NCBI GenBank assembly: GCA_900544065.1 | Contig: UQTR01000012.1 | Span: 1-36,301 of the forward strand | Reading direction: 5' to 3' | DNA from: an uncultured Collinsella sp. | GTDB lineage: Bacteria > Actinomycetota > Coriobacteriia > Coriobacteriales > Coriobacteriaceae | DNA length: 36,301 nt | In this document: one piece after another, positions 8,097 through 16,551 of the stretch | Layout: each line of letters opens with the position of its first letter | Numbering within the stretch: the first letter of the stretch is position 1 | Translations under genes and position numbers: made by a program | The notes under the pieces: model-generated | Database searches by the model: none | What the model saw: only the letters and a program-made list of their open reading frames with translations | What the model was told of the DNA's origin: nothing

Positions 8097-9164
8097 CTAA
8101 ACGGCTGGCTCAATTCCCAAATGCTCAAAGGTGCGAAGCGTTGCCTGGCGGCCCTGGGGCGTGCGAATCATCAAGCCGCACTGCAGCAGATAAGGCTCAT
8201 AGACATCCTCGAGCGTTCCCGGGTCCTCGCCCACCGCACTGGCAAGGGTCGTAAGTCCCACGGTACGACCGGAGAACGTCTTAGCGAGCGTCTCCAAAAT
8301 GCGAATATCCATCCAGTCCAGACCGAGCTCATCGATCTCGAAGAACTCGAGCGCCTGGCGACAGATATCGAGCTCGATGGGACCGTTGCCGCGCACCTGT
8401 GCGTAATCGCGCACGCGCTTGAGCAGGCGGTTGGCAAGACGTGGCGTGCCGCGCGAACGCGAGCCGATCTCGAGTGCACTGGGATGGTCGATCGTCACGC
8501 CCAGGATAGTCGCCGAGCGCGTCACAATCTGCGCGAGCTCCTCGACCGTGTAGTAATCCAGGCGATATGAAATGCCAAAGCGGTCGCGCAACGGGCCGGT
8601 CAACATGCCTGAGCGGGTCGTTGCCGCTACCAGCGTAAACTTGGGAATATCCAGGCGAATCGAGCGCGCCGCCGGACCCTTGCCAATCACGATATCGAGG
8701 GCAAAGTCCTCCATCGCGGGGTACAGGACCTCCTCGACCGAACGGTTGAGACGGTGGATCTCGTCGATAAACAGCACATCACCCGGCTGCAAGTTAGTAA
8801 GGATGGCTGCCAGGTCGCCGGTGCGCGCAATAGCGGGGCCGCTCGTCGTCTTGATCTGAGCGCCCAGCTCGTTGGCGATAACCGTAGCCAGCGTGGTCTT
8901 GCCCAGACCCGGAGGGCCCGAGAAGATCACGTGGTCGAGCGTCTCGCCACGGCTCTGCGCCGCTTCGATCAACACGCGCAGGCTCTGCTTGATATGCTCC
9001 TGGCCGCAGTAATCGTCCAGGCGCTGGGGGCGCAGGGTACGGTCGACATCGAGGTCCTCGGGCGTCAGCTCCGAGCCCACCATGCGCTCGCCATGCGCCA
9101 TGGATGCCGCCGGCGAGTTGCCGGGCGTCGCCCACAGGTCCTGAGAGTCATCGACTTCCCACAT
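8097..9164 (-). CDS. ruvB: Holliday junction branch migration ATPase RuvB
   Basis: RuvB is the hexameric AAA+ motor that, with RuvA, drives branch migration of Holliday junctions. The Walker A GPPGLGKTT is at about 83-91, Walker B is LFIDEIHRL, and RSGMLTGPLRDRFG carries the sensor and arginine finger region. The C-terminal winged helix includes GLDWMDIRILETL. The 355-residue form starts at ATG 9164, overlapping the ruvA stop as TGATG, the same join seen between ruvC and ruvA. GTG 9167 is an alternative. The first ~30 residues go beyond the usual RuvB N-terminus, and an internal ATG (MVGSELTPED) would give a more standard length. Confidence 0.97.
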   Translation of the reverse strand: MWEVDDSQDLWATPGNSPAASMAHGERMVGSELTPEDLDVDRTLRPQRLDDYCGQEHIKQSLRVLIEAAQSRGETLDHVIFSGPPGLGKTTLATVIANELGAQIKTTSGPAIARTGDLAAILTNLQPGDVLFIDEIHRLNRSVEEVLYPAMEDFALDIVIGKGPAARSIRLDIPKFTLVAATTRSGMLTGPLRDRFGISYRLDYYTVEELAQIVTRSATILGVTIDHPSALEIGSRSRGTPRLANRLLKRVRDYAQVRGNGPIELDICRQALEFFEIDELGLDWMDIRILETLAKTFSGRTVGLTTLASAVGEDPGTLEDVYEPYLLQCGLMIRTPQGRQATLRTFEHLGIEPAV

Positions 9165-9784
9165 CACGCATCCATTCCGAGTCGCTTAAGCGCCGCGCCG
9201 AGCAGATCCTCGACACGCATATTCTGCCCATCATACCCGCTCAGGGCAACATCGGTCTCCTGCGGGCTAAAGCCCATGGAAAGGAGTGCCGCACGGGCAT
9301 CATCGATGGCCGAGGGAGCAGCAGCGGGCACGGGCATCGCAACCTGGCCGGGAATCACGTCGACCGGGACAAAGCCCTTGTCCTTGGCAAAGGTGCTCTT
9401 GAGCTCCAGGATCAGACGCTGAGCTGTCTTTTTGCCCACACCGGGCACCTTGGCCATGCCCTTGTCGTCCTCGGCCATCACCAGCGAATACAGCTGCCCC
9501 ACGGTATAGGTGGAAAGCACGGCGAGCGCCAGGCGCGGGCCAACGCCCGAAACGGACACGAGCCGGTCGAACATCGTGCGCTCATCCTTTGAGGAAAAAC
9601 CGAAAAGTGTCATGGCGTCCTCGCGCACCTGCATACGCGTGTAGAGGCGGACCTCGCCGCCGGGCGTCGGCAACGTGGCCGCAGTGCTGCCCGAGATGCC
9701 GAGCTCAAAGCCAACGCCCGACACATCGACGACAGCAGAGCTCATCGTGGACTCGACAAGCGTTCCGTGGAGCTGGGAAATCAT
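9164..9784 (-). CDS. ruvA: Holliday junction-binding protein RuvA
   Basis: RuvA binds the four-way junction and loads RuvB. The 206 residues show the N-terminal OB fold (MISQLHGTLVE...), the paired helix-hairpin-helix region (FDRLVSVSGVGPRLALAVLS and MAKVPGVGKKTAQRLILELK) and the small C-terminal RuvB-contacting domain (DDARAALLSMGFSPQETDVALSG). The start at 9784 overlaps the ruvC stop by one base (TGATG), with GAGGAA 10 bases upstream. It is the middle gene of ruvC-ruvA-ruvB. Confidence 0.97.
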   Translation of the reverse strand: MISQLHGTLVESTMSSAVVDVSGVGFELGISGSTAATLPTPGGEVRLYTRMQVREDAMTLFGFSSKDERTMFDRLVSVSGVGPRLALAVLSTYTVGQLYSLVMAEDDKGMAKVPGVGKKTAQRLILELKSTFAKDKGFVPVDVIPGQVAMPVPAAAPSAIDDARAALLSMGFSPQETDVALSGYDGQNMRVEDLLGAALKRLGMDA

Positions 9785-10305
9785 CAGTATCCGGTTCCTC
9801 TCTGTTGATAGAACTCGCCACCGGTGAGGGCGCGGGTACGGCTGAGGTTTACGTGGCAGATGGCGCAGGCCAGGGCATCGGCGGCATGGTCGGGATGCGG
9901 GTCGTGGTCGAGCTGTGTTAGCGTGCGTACCATGTAGGCGACCTGCCGCTTGTCCGCGGCGCCGGTGCCCACCACAGCCTGTTTGATCTGCATAGGCGTG
10001 TACTCGCCAATCTCGAGCGCGCACTCCGAAAGCGCCACAAGCGCAGCGCCGCGGGCATGCGCCGTAGGAATGGCCGAGCGAACGTTGGCGCCAAAGTAGA
10101 TGCTCTCGATAGCAGCGGTATCGGGTCGATAACGCTCCACGACACCCTTGAGGTCGCGGGCGATATGCGACAGGCGCACCGCGAGCGGACTACCCGCGCT
10201 GGTCTCGATACAACCGTAGGCACGGCAGCGAACCTCACCGCGCCGCTCCTCGATAATCCCCCAACCCGTATGGGCCAAACCGGGGTCAATGCCCAAGATA
10301 ACCAA
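9784..10305 (-). CDS. ruvC: Holliday junction resolvase RuvC
   Basis: RuvC is the dimeric endonuclease that cuts Holliday junctions. Its acidic site is visible: D7 in LGIDPG, E67 in AIESIYFG, and H140/D143 in DHAADALA. The His in that last motif is the form found in Thermus RuvC, rather than Asp as in E. coli. A TTG start at 10305 is chosen because AGGGGAGG ends 5 bases upstream and it gives 173 residues beginning MVILGIDPG, matching the family. A longer frame from 10326 would include the ribosome site. It is the first gene of ruvCAB, and a LexA box lies about 57 bases upstream. Confidence 0.96.
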   Translation of the reverse strand: MVILGIDPGLAHTGWGIIEERRGEVRCRAYGCIETSAGSPLAVRLSHIARDLKGVVERYRPDTAAIESIYFGANVRSAIPTAHARGAALVALSECALEIGEYTPMQIKQAVVGTGAADKRQVAYMVRTLTQLDHDPHPDHAADALACAICHVNLSRTRALTGGEFYQQRGTGY

Positions 10306-10361
10306 GCCAACCTCCCCTCGCCACAAGCGCAGCGCAAGACAAGGCCCCGCGCATCATTCAC

Positions 10362-10373
10362 GAACGTCTGTTC
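10362..10373. promoter_or_regulatory. LexA (SOS) box upstream of ruvCAB
   Basis: GAAC-GTCT-GTTC is an exact match to the GAAC-N4-GTTC core of Gram-positive and actinobacterial LexA boxes. On the minus strand a -10-like TATTCT (10375-10380) directly precedes it, so bound LexA would cover the start of transcription. This predicts damage induction of ruvCAB. Confidence 0.75.
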
Positions 10374-10442
10374 TAGAATAACACAACGGGGCCAAGATGC
10401 TTAGTTGAAGTGTCGGGGTTGGAAGCGAATCCTATCCCATAG

Positions 10443-12428
10443 TTAGTTCTGCGAGAAAAAAGGAAACTGACGGGGATCCACCGGCGGATGCGGCATCGGC
10501 GTGCCCTGGGGTCCACCCTGCGGGCCACCCTGGCCGCCCATCATCTTATCGATGGCGTCCTGGACCTCGCCCTCAAACTTCTTCATGCCCTCGTGCAGGC
10601 GGCGCTGGCCGTCCTCGGAGCGCAGCTCCTCCATCTGCTCGGGCGAAATACCCAGCAGCTCACCCAAAATGCCCATCATCTCACCGCGCATACGGTCACT
10701 CGTATCGTCGTCGGCAAAGCGACGCACCTCGGCGCGCGCCAGCGAATCAACCGTCATGCGCTCCTTGCCGTTGAGCCCCAGATCGGACCACGCAAGCATG
10801 TACGGCCAGGCGCGCTCGGCAAACGAACGGGCAGAGACGATCGGCACCGTCGGCAGCATGCGGCGGGCGGCCTCGCCCTGACGCACGAGCATCAGCAGCA
10901 GCGAGCAGGCCTCAGGCTTGCCAGCGGCCATCGGGATGTCGTCGAAAGATCGATTGCGGTCCACGTGCGACTCGAGCGCACCATCGACCTCACCCGGCTC
11001 AAGCCCGCCGAGCAGCTGTGCCGCGCGGTCGAGCATATCGACCGGACCGTCGAGCGTCGAGAGCGCCTGCGCCAGCACTCGCTCCATACAATCTTCCACC
11101 GCGTTGAGCGTCACGAGCTCTTGGGGCACCACGGCAGACGTGTGGTTGCGCACGCGCGCCACAAACTCAAGCGTCGACAGGTACACATCGCCAAAGGGCG
11201 CATAATCGCCCTGGTAGCCGCCGCAAAGCGCCGGCGCCGCCAGCGCGTACTCGGTTTTGGACAGCGGGCTCAGCGCCATCGCACCCAACTCGAGCGCCGT
11301 GTCCTCCAGCATGAGGCCCAGCGTACGCGAGCGCAGACGCTCGGCATCGCCCGCCGACACGTCGCGATCGAGCACACGCGCCGCATCCGGCGCATCGCGC
11401 TCGACGATGCGAATGTGCAGACGCTCAGCGATGGCGCGGACGGCGGCACAGCGGGCAGCCTCGGCCTCTTCCTGCGCCGGCGTAAAGATACGGTTACGCC
11501 CCAGCACCAGGCCAATCACATTACGCGGGCCCAGAGCGTCGACGGCCAGCGCCGCCAGCAGGGACGACGGCAAGTCGCCCTCGAGTGCCACCACAGCACG
11601 CGACGCACCGTGGGCTCGGGCGTTGTCGCGCACGGCGAGCACCAGCGCCTGCCACAGCCACTCCTCGGAACGGAACTCGGGCAGTTCGTGATCTTCCAGG
11701 GCATCGAGCATCACGCCGCGCTGAATCTCCTGAACCAGCAGGCTCTCCTCAAAACACGGCGCCTGGGCCACCACGCGACCACAGTCGTCGAGCACAAACG
11801 AACCGCCGGTATACACCGACTCGTCATAGGCACCGACCGGCGCCATGCAGGCAAACCACACGCTGCGCTTGGATGCGATCTTGCGGTAGGCGCCGCTGCG
11901 TACGGCGGCAATGGCAGCAGTCTCGCGGTCGGTCATGTCAAACGCGTTGAATTGGAAATACGCAATGAGGTCAACACCGGTCGGCAACATCTCGAGTTCG
12001 CGGTCCAAGTCAAAAATCACGGCAATGCGCACGCCGTCCACGTCGAACACCGGCGGCGCCCAACGCGTGTCGTTGTTCTCACCACGCTGCAGGGCAATGC
12101 TCGAACGCGCCGGCACTACATGACCGTCCTTGAGCATCATGTAGTCGAGCAGCGGCTGGCCCTCAAACGAAACCGCCGCGGGCACGATGCAGATCATGTC
12201 AAGCTCCTGGATACGCTCGGCGACACCAGTCAAGCCGGCAAGCATGTCGTGCTCAAAGTCGGCAGTGCCCACCAGGCCCCCGGGCATGGCGCCCATAAAG
12301 AGCGGAGCCGGAACGCACAGCACGCGCGCCCCGCGCTCGTGGGCCAGACGAGCCTGGTCCTCGATGCGGCCGCAAATGCCCTCAATATCACCCAGGCGCA
12401 TATCGATCTGTGCAAGCGCGAGCTTCAT
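10443..12428 (-). CDS. Degenerate NAD synthetase-like protein (nitrilase plus PP-loop domains, catalytic residues lost)
   Basis: This 661-residue protein follows the plan of glutamine-dependent NAD synthetase. Residues 1-235 are a nitrilase-like amidase domain (MKLALAQIDMRLGDIEG..., TGGSFVLDDCGRVVAQAP). Residues about 255-450 are the ammonia-ligase domain (LLAALAVDALGPRNVIGLVLGR, LSPLSKTEYALA, YAPFGDVYLSTLEFVARVRN). The catalytic parts are gone. The nitrilase Glu in the FPEL position is A41, the Lys region reads ARSSIAL (S109), and the Cys in the ICED position is F139. The PP-loop SGGxDS reads LEGDLPSS (282-289). The C-terminal ~200 residues are unusual and end in a Gly/Pro/Gln tail. The frame is intact and codon use is normal, so it is a maintained pseudoenzyme rather than a decayed gene. 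A true NAD synthetase is expected elsewhere in the genome. Function is unknown. Confidence 0.8.
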   Translation of the reverse strand: MKLALAQIDMRLGDIEGICGRIEDQARLAHERGARVLCVPAPLFMGAMPGGLVGTADFEHDMLAGLTGVAERIQELDMICIVPAAVSFEGQPLLDYMMLKDGHVVPARSSIALQRGENNDTRWAPPVFDVDGVRIAVIFDLDRELEMLPTGVDLIAYFQFNAFDMTDRETAAIAAVRSGAYRKIASKRSVWFACMAPVGAYDESVYTGGSFVLDDCGRVVAQAPCFEESLLVQEIQRGVMLDALEDHELPEFRSEEWLWQALVLAVRDNARAHGASRAVVALEGDLPSSLLAALAVDALGPRNVIGLVLGRNRIFTPAQEEAEAARCAAVRAIAERLHIRIVERDAPDAARVLDRDVSAGDAERLRSRTLGLMLEDTALELGAMALSPLSKTEYALAAPALCGGYQGDYAPFGDVYLSTLEFVARVRNHTSAVVPQELVTLNAVEDCMERVLAQALSTLDGPVDMLDRAAQLLGGLEPGEVDGALESHVDRNRSFDDIPMAAGKPEACSLLLMLVRQGEAARRMLPTVPIVSARSFAERAWPYMLAWSDLGLNGKERMTVDSLARAEVRRFADDDTSDRMRGEMMGILGELLGISPEQMEELRSEDGQRRLHEGMKKFEGEVQDAIDKMMGGQGGPQGGPQGTPMPHPPVDPRQFPFFSQN

Positions 12429-12465
12429 GGCTCAGCCCTTTCCGTCGTAAACCATCGAAATCGTA

Positions 12466-12500
12466 GTAAAAGCGCCGGCCGCATAATGCAGTCGGCGCTT
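12466..12500 (-). terminator. Possible terminator after the superoxide reductase gene
   Basis: On the minus strand AAGCGCCG and CGGCGCTT (12493-12500 with 12470-12477) form an 8-bp stem followed by four Ts. It lies between the superoxide reductase stop and the next start, so it would end the first transcript; the short T run makes it moderate. Confidence 0.45.
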
Positions 12501-12545
12501 GCATGTGCATATGCTAGCTATGATACCCCGAGCGGGGGCGCGCTC

Positions 12546-12908
12546 CTAGAATGTCGCGGACCACAGCCCGTGCAGGTTGCAGTAGGCATAGACGGTACCG
12601 GTCTTGGAACCGCCGGCAAAAAACGTCGCGGGCTTCATGCCGGGCTCAAGGTAATGGACCTCTAAGCGGCCCTCGGCCTCAAGAGCGATCCACTCAATAT
12701 AGTGCTCGGGCAGGCTGGGGTGCTCGACCGAGCCCACGCGTGCGCGGATCACGTGACCGTCACGCTCGCTCTCGACGACCGGCACGTGCTTCTCGTGCGC
12801 CGCATCCTCGGTGTTCGCGGTCAGCTCCGTGCAGCCGGCAGGGGTTGCAACGTCGTTGCCAAGGGCGGCAATGAGCTTGCCATTGGGGTCCTTAAAGAAT
12901 TTCGCCAT
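12546..12908 (-). CDS. Superoxide reductase (one-iron, neelaredoxin/desulfoferrodoxin type)
   Basis: This enzyme reduces superoxide to peroxide without making oxygen, a common defence of anaerobes. The 120 residues hold the complete Fe(His4Cys) centre: K40 and H41 in EKHVPVV, H63 in VEHPSLP, H69 in EHYIEWI, C110 and H113 in CNLHGLW. The N-terminus lacks the four-Cys desulforedoxin site, so it is the one-iron form. ATG 12908 is preceded by AAGGAGA at the right distance; longer starts in the same frame have no ribosome site. It lies 150 bases after the SNF2 gene and could be transcribed separately. Confidence 0.93.
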   Translation of the reverse strand: MAKFFKDPNGKLIAALGNDVATPAGCTELTANTEDAAHEKHVPVVESERDGHVIRARVGSVEHPSLPEHYIEWIALEAEGRLEVHYLEPGMKPATFFAGGSKTGTVYAYCNLHGLWSATF

Positions 12909-13058
12909 GATGTTCTCCTTTGCTGATGTGCCAATGTTCTTGATGGTTCTTATGCCCAAAGGCAGACAAACCATCCACGGCATTGCAAATGAACACATAA
13001 CGGGCGGGGACGATGGGGCAGCGTGTGCCATCCGCCCTGGCGGCCCCACCCGAGCGGG

Positions 13059-16000
13059 TTAGCGCCCGTCGCCGCCGAGCAGCGCCAGAACATCCTCGCG
13101 GGTAAACAGCGCCGAGGAGATGCCGTCGCCGCCGAGCACGCTGTTGACCAGGTCGCGTTTGGACTCCTGCATCTGCATGATGCGCTCCTCGATCGTGTCC
13201 TTGGCGATGAGCTTGTACACGGTCACGGTATGTTGCTGGCCAATACGATGCGCGCGGTCGGTCGCTTGGTCCTGCGCCGCCACGTTCCACCACGGGTCGT
13301 AGTGAATGACCACGTCGGCAGCCGTCAGGTTAAGGCCCACGCCGCCCGCCTTGAGCGAAATCAAAAAGACCGGAACCTCGCCCGCTTGGAACTGCGCGAC
13401 CATCTTGGCGCGGCTCTCCTTAGACGAAGCGCCCGTGAGCTTAAGGAAGGCGATGTTCTCCTTGGCCAAGCGCTTACCGATGATATCGAGCATACCCGTG
13501 AACTGGCTGAACAACAGGATGCGATGCCCGCCGTCGAGTGCGCCGCGCACGAGCTCCATGCACGTATCGAGCTTGGCGCTCCCCGCCTTGTAATCCTCGT
13601 AGTGTAGACGCGGGTCGCAGCAGATCTGGCGCAGCTTGGTGAGCTCGGCGAGCACCTTGAGTTTGTCCTTCTTAAACTCCCCAGCCTCGCGGTGCTGCAC
13701 CTGCTGGGCGATGCGGTCCTGGTTGGCCAGGTAGAGCTTGCGCTGCTCGCCGGTAAGCTGCGCCATGACGGTGTCTTCGATCTTCTCGGGCAGGTCGGCC
13801 ACCACGTCTTCCTTAACACGGCGCAGCACAAACGGCGACACGAGCGCCTGCAGGCGAGCGGCGCTGTCACCCTCGGCGTGCTCGACCGGGCTTTCGAAGC
13901 GCTTGGCAAACGACTCGCGCGTCCCCAAAAGGCCCGGCATCAAAAAGTCGAAGATGCTCCAGAGCTCGGACAGGCGGTTTTCGATGGGCGTTCCCGTCAG
14001 GGCAAAGCGCACGCCGGCCGGCAGGCGCTTGGCAGCGCGCGCCACCTGCGTGAGCGGATTTTTAATGTATTGTGCCTCATCGAGCACCACGCGGGCAAAA
14101 TCCTGCTCGACATATTCGTCGATGTCGCGGCGCATAAGGTCATACGACGTCACGACCACGTTGTGCTCGGCTGCGCCGGCAATTTGCACGCGACGCTGCG
14201 CCTTGGCGCCCACAATGGCGCACACATCGAGCGACGGGGCAAAGCGCTCCAGCTCGGCAGTCCAGTTGTACACGAGTGAGGCCGGGCATACCACGAGCGT
14301 GGGCTTGGTGTCCCCCGCCTCCACGCGCGCCAGGATATGCGCGATCATCTGGAGCGTTTTGCCCAGGCCCATGTCGTCGGCCAAGATGCCGCCAAGGCCC
14401 AGGTGTTCGAGCGAGCCGAGCCACTGGTATCCGTCGACCTGGTAACCGCGCATCGTTGCCTTGAGCGATGCCGGCACCGTAAAGTCCATCTTGCCGAGCG
14501 TGTCCAGGCGCTCGACGGTGCGGCGGAACGCGGCGTCGCGATCGGCCTCAAGCGCCGGCGTGCGTGCGAGCATGCTATCGACAAAAAGAGTGCTCGACGC
14601 GGGGAGCGACACGCCGTCGAGCAGGTCGACGGCATCGACGCCCAGATCTTCGGCAAGGCCAAACGCGGCGCGCGCTCCCTCATCCAGGCGCACGATGTCG
14701 CCGGACGTCAGGCGCGCAAACGTCTGGTGGCGCTTGTACGAGTCCAGATAGATGGCAAGATCTGCCGCCGAAAGCCCGCTCGCGCCCAGCTCGACATCGA
14801 GCAGATTGCTCTTGACGGTCGCACGAACCGAGAGCTTGGGCGCGGGACGCACCGAAATCTGGCGCAGACGGTCGCTGAGCATGACCTCACCCAGCTCGGA
14901 CAGGGCGGACAGACCCTCGGTCAGCAGGCAGAACAAGCCCTCATCATCGCGCTCCTCAAACGCCAGACCGCCCTCGTAGAAATCGAAGTACAGGGCCGCC
15001 GTATCCATAACGCGAAACTCCGCTACCTCGTCGCGGGGCGGCACGCCGGGGCGTTGCTCTTCAAAGGGACTGCCCGGAGCGCCCAGGCTAAAGAGATCCG
15101 CCGACCAGTCGCCGTAGGTAACCGTAATCTTGCAGGTCACGAGCCCATCGTCGACGCCGATTGCCATGGCAAAGCTCGGCTCGGGCGCCACGGTATCGAG
15201 CGCAGCGGGCGCGGTAAGGTCGGTATAGTCGCGCAAAATGGGCAGCGCCATACGGCAGAACTCCCCCACCTGGTCGACAGCGATATGGATCGGCGTGCGA
15301 CAGGGCAGTAAGCGCGATAGGAACGGCGCCGCATGCTGGGCAAACGCTACATCGGCGCGGCGCGCACGGCGGGTGTCGACCAGATAGGCAACGTCGCCCG
15401 AAACAAAGCAGTATGCATCGGCCGGCAGGCGTAGATCGTAGCTGCCACCAGCCGCCGGCGTGATTTTGGCGGCAAGCAGCGGTGGGCGCTTAGCGGACGC
15501 CTCGTCCTCCTCTTGCGGAGACAGCTCAACCGCCACGTCGTAGGTGCGATGCGTCGTCGTCCCCCGCGACCAGGCGGGCTCAAAGGAGATGCTCTGGCCG
15601 CGCAGCAGGTCCAGCACATATACGATGCTATGCTCGGACAGCGGCAACTGACGCTCGGCAACAAAACCGCTGCGGGCAAAGTCGTACGACGCCGAACGCG
15701 AGCTTGTGATGTCATCGAGATAGGCAACCGTCGTCACAACAAGGTTGAGCAGCTTTGCCGATGTTTCGTCAAAGGCCTCAGGTGAATGGACAAACGTGAG
15801 CTTCTTGCCATAGGAGAACATGCCGCCGCGCACGTAGGCATCGGCCATGCCGTCGATGTCCTTGACCACGTAGGAGACCGATCCACAGCGAATGCGGAAC
15901 TCGAGCGCCCAGCTAAAGCGGTCAGCGAACAGCGGATTGTAGTACGGCACCAACGAGGGCTCCAACGCCGCTTTGGGGGCGTCGGGATCAACGGCACCGG

Positions 16001-16523
16001 CAAGCTTGCGGCGCATGTTCGCCAGCTCATCCATGCGCGCGTCCGAAAGATCGGAGAGCGCCGCCACAAGGCTCGGGCTCGTGGGGACGGGCGCCGGAAA
16101 GGGAAAGTTGGGGTTGACGACCGGCGCGGCGGACGCGGCGCGCGCGGGCTGTTTCGGCTGCGCCGTAAACGTGCGAACCGGCGTGCGCAGCCCCTCAACA
16201 GGCTCGGCGCCGCTGGCATCCAGATACGCCAGCGCCGTGGCGATGGCGTGTTTGCACATGCCGGGGTAGCGGTATGCGGCGGGGCAGTCGCAGTCGTAGT
16301 CGATAACCTCGTGCTCGTCCATATCAAGCGTCACGTGCGTCTTGTACAGGTCACCGCGCGAGCCGCGCACCGAGCCCTCAACCGTCACGTTTTTGGAGAA
16401 GCGCGAGCCGCTGTCCTCGATCGACAGCACGGCGCCGTTGAGCATGAGCGAGCGGCCCTTCATAAAGGTGCCGCTCAGCGCCGCCTCTTTCCGGAGCGCC
16501 TGCACAAACGTCCCCTGCGCCAT
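13059..16523 (-). CDS. SNF2-family DNA translocase with N-terminal SWIM zinc finger
   Basis: This 1154-residue ATPase belongs to the bacterial SWI2/SNF2 (HepA/RapA-like) group. A SWIM finger is at C78, C80, C90, H92 (CDCPAAYRYPGMCKH). A long middle region (about 130-660) has no motif I can name. The motor follows: GGILADDMGLGKT (motif I, about 718), VVLDEAQYIKNP (motif II, about 812), FALTGTPIENRLSELWSIFDF, ILLFSQFTGMLDII, ISLKAGGVGLNLTAADVVIHYDPWWN and QATDRAHRIGQ. Such proteins move along duplex DNA and remodel protein-DNA complexes; the exact target is unknown. ATG 16523 is preceded by GGAGG at 5 bases. It starts 28 bases after the dnaE stop, so the two are probably cotranscribed. Confidence 0.93.
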   Translation of the reverse strand: MAQGTFVQALRKEAALSGTFMKGRSLMLNGAVLSIEDSGSRFSKNVTVEGSVRGSRGDLYKTHVTLDMDEHEVIDYDCDCPAAYRYPGMCKHAIATALAYLDASGAEPVEGLRTPVRTFTAQPKQPARAASAAPVVNPNFPFPAPVPTSPSLVAALSDLSDARMDELANMRRKLAGAVDPDAPKAALEPSLVPYYNPLFADRFSWALEFRIRCGSVSYVVKDIDGMADAYVRGGMFSYGKKLTFVHSPEAFDETSAKLLNLVVTTVAYLDDITSSRSASYDFARSGFVAERQLPLSEHSIVYVLDLLRGQSISFEPAWSRGTTTHRTYDVAVELSPQEEDEASAKRPPLLAAKITPAAGGSYDLRLPADAYCFVSGDVAYLVDTRRARRADVAFAQHAAPFLSRLLPCRTPIHIAVDQVGEFCRMALPILRDYTDLTAPAALDTVAPEPSFAMAIGVDDGLVTCKITVTYGDWSADLFSLGAPGSPFEEQRPGVPPRDEVAEFRVMDTAALYFDFYEGGLAFEERDDEGLFCLLTEGLSALSELGEVMLSDRLRQISVRPAPKLSVRATVKSNLLDVELGASGLSAADLAIYLDSYKRHQTFARLTSGDIVRLDEGARAAFGLAEDLGVDAVDLLDGVSLPASSTLFVDSMLARTPALEADRDAAFRRTVERLDTLGKMDFTVPASLKATMRGYQVDGYQWLGSLEHLGLGGILADDMGLGKTLQMIAHILARVEAGDTKPTLVVCPASLVYNWTAELERFAPSLDVCAIVGAKAQRRVQIAGAAEHNVVVTSYDLMRRDIDEYVEQDFARVVLDEAQYIKNPLTQVARAAKRLPAGVRFALTGTPIENRLSELWSIFDFLMPGLLGTRESFAKRFESPVEHAEGDSAARLQALVSPFVLRRVKEDVVADLPEKIEDTVMAQLTGEQRKLYLANQDRIAQQVQHREAGEFKKDKLKVLAELTKLRQICCDPRLHYEDYKAGSAKLDTCMELVRGALDGGHRILLFSQFTGMLDIIGKRLAKENIAFLKLTGASSKESRAKMVAQFQAGEVPVFLISLKAGGVGLNLTAADVVIHYDPWWNVAAQDQATDRAHRIGQQHTVTVYKLIAKDTIEERIMQMQESKRDLVNSVLGGDGISSALFTREDVLALLGGDGR

Positions 16524-16551
16524 CACTTCCTCCAATCTCACCCGGGGTAGC

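Noticed and set aside
10488..12665. Plus-strand open frame of 725 codons opposite the NAD synthetase-like gene
   Set aside because: His/Arg-rich shadow composition, no ribosome site and no recognisable domain; the minus-strand protein is clearly structured.
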